Positions 26,940-34,086 of a stretch of 64,000 bases of DNA are shown one piece after another. Source of the stretch: Mucilaginibacter sp. UR6-1 (GTDB lineage Bacteria > Bacteroidota > Bacteroidia > Sphingobacteriales > Sphingobacteriaceae); assembly GCF_020880975.1 (NCBI RefSeq), contig NZ_JAJIWP010000001.1, forward strand, positions 496,001 to 560,000. Direction: 5' to 3'. The notes below the pieces were generated by a model. The model searched no databases, had not been told where the DNA came from, and saw only the letters and a list, made by a program, of their open reading frames with translations. Numbering within the stretch: the first letter of the stretch is position 1; every line of letters begins with the position of its first letter. The position numbers were made by a program, and so were the translations under genes.

Positions 26940-27686
26940 ATGTCTATAACAACAAAAAAGGTGGCCCTGGTTACCGGGGCAGCAACCGGGATCGGCCGCG
27001 CCATTGCCATCCGCCTGGCAAAAGACGGTATTGCAGTAGCCGTTAATTATATCGGCAGTCCCGAACAGGCTAACGGGGTGGTTGATCTAATCAATCAATC
27101 CGGCGGGACAGCTAAAGCTTTTTTAGCCGACGTCGGATCCGTCCCCGGGATCATAGGGCTTTATAACGAGGTGATCGGGGAATTCGGAGGCATTGATATT
27201 GTCGTCGCAAATGCAGGAATCGCCAAAATGGGTATACCTCTTGCAGAAGTTACCGAAGAAGACTTCGACCGGATCAACGCCGTCAATTACAAAGGAACCT
27301 ATTTCGTTTTGCAGCAGGCGGCAAAGCATGTCAGGAACGGCGGGCGCATTATCCAGATCTCTTCATCCAGTTCACTTTATCCCGCTGCCGGCCTGGGTAT
27401 TTACGCGCCGAGCAAAGCAGCCGGTAAAGTGCTTACCGAAATCCTTGCACAGGAACTGGGTCCGCGGCAGATTTCGGTGAACAGCGTTTTTCCTGGTCCG
27501 ACGAAGACCCCTTTGATGGAAAAGGAAGCTTCAGCGGAGGAAATGTCAAGAATAGCGCAAAACATGAATCTGGGAAGAATGGGCGAGCCGGAGGACATTG
27601 CAGGTGTGGTTGCGTTCCTGGCAGGACCGGAAGGCGCATGGATAAATGGTCAGCAGATAATCGCCAACGGCGGCGGGCGCATCTGA
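26940..27686 (+). CDS. SDR family oxidoreductase (FabG-like)
   Basis: 248-aa classical short-chain dehydrogenase. Cofactor motif TGAATGIG is at about residues 14-21, NAG at 91-93 (VVANAGIAKMG), the catalytic serine in ISSSSSLYP, and YAPSKAA supplies Tyr-x-x-x-Lys at about 156-160. It ends with the typical WINGQQIIANGG motif. NADPH-dependent carbonyl reduction is expected; substrate unknown. Probably co-transcribed with the NmrA-like gene. Intact, in contrast to a decayed SDR at 39349. Confidence 0.92.
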   Translation: MSITTKKVALVTGAATGIGRAIAIRLAKDGIAVAVNYIGSPEQANGVVDLINQSGGTAKAFLADVGSVPGIIGLYNEVIGEFGGIDIVVANAGIAKMGIPLAEVTEEDFDRINAVNYKGTYFVLQQAAKHVRNGGRIIQISSSSSLYPAAGLGIYAPSKAAGKVLTEILAQELGPRQISVNSVFPGPTKTPLMEKEASAEEMSRIAQNMNLGRMGEPEDIAGVVAFLAGPEGAWINGQQIIANGGGRI

Positions 27687-27707
27687 TGCGCAAAACGGAA
27701 ATGTTAA

Positions 27708-28272
27708 ATGAAATCAAAGTCTTATATGGAAATCGGCGTAGACAGTTTTGCAGGAAGTAACCAAAGCGCGCTGAAGGGGGCCGTGGTGCTGGAAGAACTC
27801 CTGGCGAGGATCGAGCTCGCAGACCAGGCCGGCCTGGCAACGTTCGGGATCGGAGAACACCGCCGGCGGGAATTCTTCGATGCCGCGCCTGCAGTGATCC
27901 TCGCGGCGGCGGCCCGGACGTGCTTGACCTGTTACACGAAGACGCGGAAATTTATTTCCCGAAGTTCGGATTCGTTTACGGCAGGGGATCGCTTTTCGAA
28001 ATGGTAAAAGGTTCTGAAGGTACACTTGAATTATAAAACACGATTACGATAACCTGAATATGATGCCTTCCGGCGATTATGTGATCGTGGAAGGAACCTC
28101 TAAGGGAACACTCGCCGGCAAAACCCGGGAAGGTGGCAAAATGCCCGGCGGACGTTTATGCAATGTATTCAGGTTCAGGGACGACCTGATCGCAAGCGTT
28201 CATATCTATCTCGATCCGGATTATACCGGGGAGATGAAGCGCGTTTCCGCTGGTAAAAACCGGGCCTGGTAA
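27708..28272 (+). pseudogene. Chimeric pseudogene: luciferase-like monooxygenase 5' end joined to SnoaL/NTF2-like remnant
   Basis: From ATG 27708 the frame reads YMEIGVDSFAGSNQSAL and RIELADQAGLATFGIGEH, the N-terminus of LLM-class flavin monooxygenases, ending at about 27905 (APAVILAAAA). From about 27915 another frame reads DVLDLLHEDAEIYFPKFGF and LFEMVKGSEGTLEL, a SnoaL/NTF2-like N-terminus. A shift near 28034 leads to KHDYDNLNMMPSGDYVIVEG and FRDDLIASVHIYLDPDYTG, and a last shift near 28235 to the end. The join implies a deletion between two ancestral genes followed by indels. Confidence 0.75.
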
Positions 28273-28315
28273 TCAGTATCTTCCCGCAAGCCGGACATTC
28301 AGATGACCATTTTTA

Positions 28316-28329
28316 TTGATAAATGTCAA
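28316..28329. promoter_or_regulatory. FNR-type box TTGATAAATGTCAA
   Basis: Same 14-mer as at 23332, here 89 bp upstream of the SnoaL-like gene start (28418). Supports a common regulator for both loci. Confidence 0.6.
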
Positions 28330-28417
28330 TGTTTTTTCTTGCGCTACCTCATCGTCGCAGGGTCCGGGTTTGCCGCAACTTTGCTATATCAAAAGACAAA
28401 TATCAATTCTTAAAAAA

Positions 28418-28843
28418 ATGAGCAATAACAATCAAAACATCCCGGCAACTCAGTTATTACGTAAAAGTTTGGACACCTTTCTGGCTAAAGATATGAAAGG
28501 CTGGTCAGAGCTTTGTGCGGCGGATGTCGTTGCAGAATTTCCTTTTGCGCCGGAAGGTTCACAATCGAGGTTTGAAGGCCGTGAAGCACTGTATGCCTAC
28601 CTGAAGGATTACCCGAGTTACATCGATGTAAAATCACTCCCGACCCTGAAAATATATGGCACTGATGATGAAAATGTTGCCATTGCGGAATGGAGCGCGT
28701 CCGGAGTTGTGATCGGCAGCGGTAACCCATACGAGATGAGCTATGCTACTTTCGTGACCTTCCGCGACGGGCAGATCGTTAATTACCGGGAATACTGGAA
28801 CCCGCAGGCTTTCCAGAAAGCAATGGGCGGAGGTAGTTTCTAA
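28418..28843 (+). CDS. SnoaL/NTF2-like protein
   Basis: 141-aa cone-fold protein of the nuclear-transport-factor-2-like (SnoaL/PhzB) superfamily. Start ATG 28418 (MSNNNQNIPATQLLRKSLD) follows an A-rich leader. Core: DTFLAKDMKGWSELCAADVV, FEGREALYAYLKDYP, and the final ATFVTFRDGQIVNYREYWNP, where the acidic/aromatic pocket is typical. The reaction cannot be deduced. Preceded by an FNR-type box and followed by a strong terminator, so it is a one-gene transcript. Confidence 0.88.
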   Translation: MSNNNQNIPATQLLRKSLDTFLAKDMKGWSELCAADVVAEFPFAPEGSQSRFEGREALYAYLKDYPSYIDVKSLPTLKIYGTDDENVAIAEWSASGVVIGSGNPYEMSYATFVTFRDGQIVNYREYWNPQAFQKAMGGGSF

Positions 28844-28861
28844 GAAACTGAAGCACCGCAG

Positions 28862-28893
28862 AAAGAGCCGCTGACAGCGGTCAGCGGCTCTTT
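28862..28893. terminator. Terminator hairpin after SnoaL-like gene
   Basis: Perfect 13-bp stem AAAGAGCCGCTGA / TCAGCGGCTCTTT around a 6-nt CAGCGG loop, 19 bp after the stop. The A/T outer ends make it usable in both directions, although the T run is short (TTTGT). Confidence 0.75.
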
Positions 28894-29090
28894 GTAGCAA
28901 AGATGAGCGTAGTGCTTTCCCTGAACCTGTATGAAAGCATCGGAGATAAGGCGATTGAAGTTGAGTTTGAACTGTAAATGGCTTAATAGCTTTAAATCAG
29001 AATTTTAGCTATAGTACGCGACCAACTCCTCAGGCCATTTTATAAAACCACGCCATAACAGGGACGCAGAAACCATCAAAATAATCAAGC

Positions 29091-29966
29091 ATGAAAAAGC
29101 AAATCAATTTTTCCACGGAAGGCAGCCTGACCAGCGTCGGCCCGCTGACGATCAGCAGGGTGCTGCCTAACAGGTATGCAGAGAAAGTCGGCCCTTTTGT
29201 TTTCCTTGACTATGTTGCACCGGCCCTGAAGCCGCATATAGACAAAAGGGGAATGGGGGCGCACCCGCACCGGGGAATTGCGACCTTAACCTATATCCTG
29301 CAGGGCGAAGTAGAACATTTCGACAGCCGGGGCCATCGCGCCAAGATCCATTCAGGCGGGGCACAATGGATGAAAGCCGGTAACGGCATCGTACATGATG
29401 AAAATTTCAATTATGACAGAGAGATGGACAGTAGATATATCCAGGGTTTCCAGTTTTGGATAAACCTGCCGGCAAAAAACAAAGCGGAAGAACCGGCCCA
29501 CGTGGCGGTACAGGCTGAGGAAGTACCCAGGAAAACCCTGCAGTCTGAGCGCGGCTGGATTAAAGTAGTGGTAGGGCAGTATGAGGGACTCAGCTCCAAA
29601 ATCCCCGATTATGCTGAACAGTTCCTTTATCATATCCACCTGGAAGCGGGTAAATATTTTTCCCTCAGCCTGGCGGAAGGGATGGAAGTTGCCGCATTTT
29701 TAACGGAAGGAACTGTAAACCTGAACGGAGCTGATGCCAAAGCCGGGGAACTGGTGGTGTTTGACCGGCATGCGGGCGATATCGATATCAGCAACACCTC
29801 CGGTACGGCTATCGATCTGTTATTGTTCGGCGGGGAGGAATACAAAGAACCTGTGGTCGCCCGGGGACCTTTCGTGCTGAATTCAGCAAAGGAAATTGAT
29901 CTGGCCTACCAGGATTATCATTCCGGTAAATACGGCAGTATTGAACAGGGGTCATATAATTATTAA
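29091..29966 (+). CDS. Pirin family protein (second copy)
   Basis: 291-aa bicupin pirin. Metal-site pattern: GAHPHRGIATLTYILQG, VEHFDSRGH, WMKAGNGIVHDE. The C-terminal cupin ends with ARGPFVLNSAKEIDLAYQDY. It is clearly diverged from the pirin at 24219, with distinct N-terminus and linker, so this is not a recent duplication. The FMN reductase gene starts 19 bp downstream and is probably co-transcribed. No FNR box is seen in its upstream gap. Confidence 0.93.
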   Translation: MKKQINFSTEGSLTSVGPLTISRVLPNRYAEKVGPFVFLDYVAPALKPHIDKRGMGAHPHRGIATLTYILQGEVEHFDSRGHRAKIHSGGAQWMKAGNGIVHDENFNYDREMDSRYIQGFQFWINLPAKNKAEEPAHVAVQAEEVPRKTLQSERGWIKVVVGQYEGLSSKIPDYAEQFLYHIHLEAGKYFSLSLAEGMEVAAFLTEGTVNLNGADAKAGELVVFDRHAGDIDISNTSGTAIDLLLFGGEEYKEPVVARGPFVLNSAKEIDLAYQDYHSGKYGSIEQGSYNY

Positions 29967-29985
29967 AACCAAAAAAAATCAGCGC

Positions 29986-30528
29986 ATGAAAATATTAGCA
30001 TTTGCGGGCAGCAACAGCGCTGCTTCTATTAACAAAAAACTGGTCACTTACGTCGCGTCATTCTTTCGTGAACACACCATAGAGGTCCTTGATCTGAATG
30101 ATTACGAGATGCCCTTATTCGGCGTCGATAAAATCGCAAAGACGGGCATTCCGCAGCAGGCGCTGGACTTCGCGGAAAAAATCGACGAAAGTCATCTGCT
30201 GCTGATTTCGCTTGCCGAGAATAACGGCGCATACACGACCGCATTTAAAAATATTTTTGACTGGATCTCGGTAATCCCGGAACGCAAAGCTTTCTGGGGT
30301 GATAAGCCGACTTTTGTCATGGCCACCTCGCCGGGGCCGAGGGGCGGGGCTTCCGTGCTGAACATCGCAAGCACCACACTGCCTTATTACGGTGCAAAAA
30401 TTATCGATACCTTTTCACTTCCCGGTTTCCACGAGAATTTCGACAGCGAAAAAGGCATTACACACGCGGGGGCGGCAGCTGAACTTCAAAGTAAGATTGA
30501 AAAAATAAAAGCCGATTTCCTGGTATAG
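29986..30528 (+). CDS. NADPH-dependent FMN reductase family protein
   Basis: 180-aa flavodoxin-fold quinone/FMN reductase. N-terminal phosphate-binding loop FAGSNSAASINKKL at about 5-18, LLLISLAENNGAYTTAFKN in the middle (contact to the flavin ring) and the SPGPRGGASVL segment are characteristic. ATG 29986 chosen; a longer frame to 29896 would run into the pirin gene. Expected role: two-electron reduction of quinones or flavins, consistent with the surrounding redox genes. Confidence 0.9.
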   Translation: MKILAFAGSNSAASINKKLVTYVASFFREHTIEVLDLNDYEMPLFGVDKIAKTGIPQQALDFAEKIDESHLLLISLAENNGAYTTAFKNIFDWISVIPERKAFWGDKPTFVMATSPGPRGGASVLNIASTTLPYYGAKIIDTFSLPGFHENFDSEKGITHAGAAAELQSKIEKIKADFLV

Positions 30529-31143
30529 CGCACACTTAGGCATACCTTGGAAAAAGTCTATCTTTCATTATAGGACCGGCAGCGGATTGAGCTCTGGAGT
30601 TGCCATTAAGGTAGGCAAAGAGGGGCATTAGGCCCGGATGGTCAATGCATTCGGAACATTAACGAGACGTCTGGTCATGGACCTGTTTAAGGATCTCAGT
30701 GCTGGGGATGACTTTGATCGCTGCCGTCCGGTCTGATAGGCCAAATTTGGTAAAATCGCAAAATATTTTGAAGTGATGATCTATCAGAAGCCCGATCCTA
30801 CGGGAAAGGCTTCTTCACGGCGATATCTCACTTAAGCTGCGCACGCGGCCATCTGATGTCTTCCTGCCGATCCTGATCTGTTCATTCTATGTTATTGCAT
30901 ACAGCCATCTGCCGGCAACTTCCCTGAATCAGCATTTTCCCTGGTCGTACTGATACGCAGCTGCGGCACGTGGACGGTCGTTTCGGTAAATGGCTCATTG
31001 CTTTATGCATGCTGCACCAGGCCACTTGGTTCTGCCGCCATCCAACCTGTTGCCTCAATACTGAACAATGTGCTGAATAGAATTATGAGGTTATTTCATT
31101 GCATAAGTTGATCAGTGCCGATCATACTTACGTATTGATGGGG
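30529..31143. other. 615-bp gap with possible decayed transporter fragment
   Basis: No intact gene. On the + strand at about 30834-30953 one frame reads LRTRPSDVFLPILICSFYV and IAYSHLPATSL before a stop, which looks like transmembrane segments of an MFS-type transporter. There is no start and the flanking frames are broken. Treated as a probable remnant only. Confidence 0.25.
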
Positions 31144-31626
31144 TCAGCTCATCGATAGTGCGGCAAAGATCAAAGCCATGATAATTGTAATACTTAAAAT
31201 CTTGAAAAATGTACTCTCAAGATGGCGATCCCGCTTGGCCAGCGCCTCTTGTGTATCTTTGCGGCGGCTCAGGACGGCTAAACCAACTGAGATTGCCAAG
31301 AGCGAACAGATCAGCCAACTGAACTCTCCGCTAGCGTCCTGAAAGATTCCCTTGATGGATTGAACGGACAAGGTCCGGAGCCGATCGCGCGCGGTTATTC
31401 CGGCGCTCCATGCGGCTATCCCGGTTATGATCAGGCCACACCGGGATAATTTATGCATGGGGGTACTTCTCCGTTTTAACAGATCTGCATCCGGTGTCTC
31501 CTCCACACCAGCTGGGTAATTTGTTGCAGCCGATAACGGCTCGGTAAGTAAACACATAGATAAGGTCATGCATAGGAACAGGCATAACCCGTTTTGAACG
31601 ATCGTTCTGATCTCTACGTAAATCAT
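31144..31626 (-). CDS. Hypothetical membrane protein
   Basis: 160-aa protein, ATG 31626. Segment layout: a possible signal/TM helix (LCLFLCMTLSMCLL) at 13-26, a weak helix around 64-78, a TM helix at about 104-119 (LICSLLAISVGLAVL) and a C-terminal TM helix at 143-158 (ILSITIIMALIFAALS). No family recognised. It lies 5 bp beyond a short doubtful frame that follows the copper ATPase on the same strand, so it may be the tail of the copper transcript. Confidence 0.5.
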   Translation of the reverse strand: MIYVEIRTIVQNGLCLFLCMTLSMCLLTEPLSAATNYPAGVEETPDADLLKRRSTPMHKLSRCGLIITGIAAWSAGITARDRLRTLSVQSIKGIFQDASGEFSWLICSLLAISVGLAVLSRRKDTQEALAKRDRHLESTFFKILSITIIMALIFAALSMS

Positions 31627-31630
31627 TTTT

Positions 31631-31804
31631 TCAAGGCTTTGATCTATACCGGACTTCCAACAGAGTTTTCAAAAATGTCGTTGCCCGAATTTCGTATGAG
31701 GTGAGCTTTGCCGGTCCGAATCTTATTTCAACACCTTTCTGGTCACTTTTGTAAACAATTGAAACCTGCGGCTGATCGGCATTTACGGATGTCCTGAAGA
31801 TCAA
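31631..31804 (-). CDS. Doubtful short ORF after the copper ATPase
   Basis: 57-aa frame opening at TTG 31804, overlapping the ATPase stop by four bases. It reads RTSVNADQPQVSIVYKSDQK and GVEIRFGPAKLTSYEIR, a beta-rich pattern without a recognised family. It may be the C-terminal scrap of a larger gene. Included only because it fills the gap between the ATPase and the membrane protein in frame-dense DNA. Confidence 0.2.
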   Translation of the reverse strand: MIFRTSVNADQPQVSIVYKSDQKGVEIRFGPAKLTSYEIRATTFLKTLLEVRYRSKP

Positions 31805-33843
31805 ATCTTCACCTTTAGCAATGCTGCATTGATCGCGACAACAACCGTACTCACCGTCATTAATACAGCCCCTGCGGCAGGACTTAATACAATACCCTGA
31901 TCATAAAGCACACCGGCAGCCAGCGGCAAGGCAACGACATTGTAGCCGGTTGCCCAGACCAGGTTCTGGATCATCTTCCGATAAGTTGCTTTTCCGAATA
32001 AAATTAAGGCAACGACATCTTTCGGATTGCTGTTGACCAAAACAATGCCCGCGGTTTCTGCGGCGATATCGCTGCCCGACCCGACGGCAATTCCGATATC
32101 CGCCTGTGCCAATGCCGGTGCATCGTTTACACCATCCCCGGTCATAGCTACGAATTCGCCTTTATTTTGCAAAGCTCTTATCTCTTTCAATTTTTGGTCA
32201 GGCAACACTTCGGCAATAAAACTGTCCATGCCCAAAGTTTTGCTTACACTTGCCGCTACTTTACGATTGGCTCCTGTAAGCAATATGGACTTGATCTTTT
32301 GCTGATTTAAAATACTGATCGCCGCTGCCGACTCAGGCCGTATTCTGTCAGACAAGGCAATATATCCGGCTATTTTTGCATCAATGATGACAAATACAAC
32401 AGTTTCGGTATCATCAGCCTTAAAGCCCTCAGGAATGGTTAGGTTATTTTCCTTCAAATAGCCGGGGCTGACGACCATTATTTTTTTCCCTTCGACCGTT
32501 GCTTGCACACCTTTTGCTGTTATGGAAATAAAATTTTCAGTTGCCGGTATTTTGATAGCCAGGTCTTTTACTTTCTGGAGGATGCCTGTCGCGATCGGGT
32601 GTTCTGATTTTTGTTCCAGCGCGGATGCTAACCGAAGGATCTCATTTTCTTTTAGCTCTCTGTTGAGGGAAATTATTTTAGTAACCTCGAACTTTCCTAC
32701 AGTTAATGTGCCCGTCTTATCAAACACAACCGTGGTTATCTTTCTTGAATTCTCAAATGCATTCCTGTTTTTGATCAGTAATCCATTCTTTGCCGACAGG
32801 GCTGTTGATTTGGCAACTACCAAAGGGACGGCCAGACCCAAAGCGTGAGGGCAGCAGATCACGATCACCGTAACCATTCTTTCCATAGCGAAGGCCAAGG
32901 TTTGCCCGGTCAGATACCAATATGAAAATGTGGCGATGCCACTGCACAAAGCAATAATGGTCAACCATCTGGCGGCTTTATCTGCCAGCAATTGTGTTTT
33001 TGATCTTGATCTTTGTGCATCATCGACCAGCTTCACCACCTGCGAGAGGTAGGAATCTTTCGCCGCGTGGGATACCTTAACTTGAAAAGAGCCGCTTCCA
33101 TTAAGAGAACCGGCGATAACTTTGTCCCCTTTTATTTTCCTTACTGGTTTTGACTCTCCGGTAAGCATACTTTCGTTCAGATAACTTTCCCCTTCGAGTA
33201 TCATCCCATCTGCAGCAACCTTTTCTCCCGGTTTGACCAGGATAATATCATCTTCTTTTAATGTGTCAGTTTTGACATCGTGGACCACATCGGCCATAAC
33301 CAGGTGGGCCTCTGAGGGCATCAATAGTACCAGTAACTCCAGTTCTTTCGACGCCCCTGCAATAGATCTCATTTCAATCCAGTGCCCTAATAACATGATC
33401 CCGATCAGTGTTGTCAGTTCCCAAAAGAAATTCATACCCTTTAACCCCAATACGATGGCCACGCTGTAGATATAGGCAACCGTTATAGCGAAGCCGATCA
33501 GGAACATCATCCCCGGATTACGCGCTTTTATCTCGTTGCGCCATCCCGTTAAAAAAGGCCAGCCGCCGTAAAAAAACACTACCGTTGACAGTGCAAATAA
33601 TAGATAGGAAGATCCGGCAAATTGCCAGTTTAAACCGATGATCTGCTGTATCATGGCCGATAGCAGCATGATCGGTAATGTTAGGGCCAGAACCACTAAG
33701 AACCGCTTCCTGAAGTCGGCGATCATCATCGCGTGATCATGCCCCGCCATCCCCATGGATGGATCGGGGTCATGATGCCTGGTGTTATGGTCTGTTTTTG
33801 AGTGAGCCGTTACCGGCGTTTCAATGTGATGTTGATGTTTCAT
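31801..33843 (-). CDS. copB: Copper-translocating P-type ATPase, CPH type (CopB-like)
   Basis: 680-aa P1B ATPase that exports copper from the cytoplasm. ATG 33843 is chosen (an upstream TTG 33876 exists). The N-terminus is histidine-rich (MKHQHHIETPVTAHSKTDHN, continuing to HDHAMM) instead of a CxxC domain. The ion-binding motif is C331-P332-H333, the phosphorylation site is D375 in DKTGTLT, and TGDGVNDAPAL closes the P domain. CPH plus a His-rich N-terminus is the CopB/P1B-3 pattern, linked to Cu(II)/Cu(I) rather than Ag/Cu CPC pumps. Last main gene of the minus-strand copper cluster. Confidence 0.9.
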   Translation of the reverse strand: MKHQHHIETPVTAHSKTDHNTRHHDPDPSMGMAGHDHAMMIADFRKRFLVVLALTLPIMLLSAMIQQIIGLNWQFAGSSYLLFALSTVVFFYGGWPFLTGWRNEIKARNPGMMFLIGFAITVAYIYSVAIVLGLKGMNFFWELTTLIGIMLLGHWIEMRSIAGASKELELLVLLMPSEAHLVMADVVHDVKTDTLKEDDIILVKPGEKVAADGMILEGESYLNESMLTGESKPVRKIKGDKVIAGSLNGSGSFQVKVSHAAKDSYLSQVVKLVDDAQRSRSKTQLLADKAARWLTIIALCSGIATFSYWYLTGQTLAFAMERMVTVIVICCPHALGLAVPLVVAKSTALSAKNGLLIKNRNAFENSRKITTVVFDKTGTLTVGKFEVTKIISLNRELKENEILRLASALEQKSEHPIATGILQKVKDLAIKIPATENFISITAKGVQATVEGKKIMVVSPGYLKENNLTIPEGFKADDTETVVFVIIDAKIAGYIALSDRIRPESAAAISILNQQKIKSILLTGANRKVAASVSKTLGMDSFIAEVLPDQKLKEIRALQNKGEFVAMTGDGVNDAPALAQADIGIAVGSGSDIAAETAGIVLVNSNPKDVVALILFGKATYRKMIQNLVWATGYNVVALPLAAGVLYDQGIVLSPAAGAVLMTVSTVVVAINAALLKVKI

Positions 33844-33904
33844 TTTCACGTTCTCTAATTTATGTAAATTGCCCAACGGTCATTTTTTAAACCTTTCTTA
33901 AACA

Positions 33905-33936
33905 GTGCCACTTCAAAGCATGCTTTGAAGTGGCAC
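33905..33936. repeat. Perfect 32-bp palindrome upstream of copB
   Basis: GTGCCACTTCAAAGCA directly followed by its exact complement, with no spacer, 62 bp upstream of the ATPase start and 151 bp past the multicopper-oxidase stop. It may terminate the oxidase transcript or be an operator. There is no clear T run on the minus strand. Confidence 0.7.
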
Positions 33937-34086
33937 ATCATCATAAAAGCTGCATCATTAAATGATCCTGCAAGCTGCTTTTTTTCGAAAGGGTTGACAC
34001 CTTCATTTCCCTGATCGATGCGCGTTCAATAGTTTATTCGGTCATTGTGAGCCCTATAAATGTCCATCAAACCTCATCTTATATTA

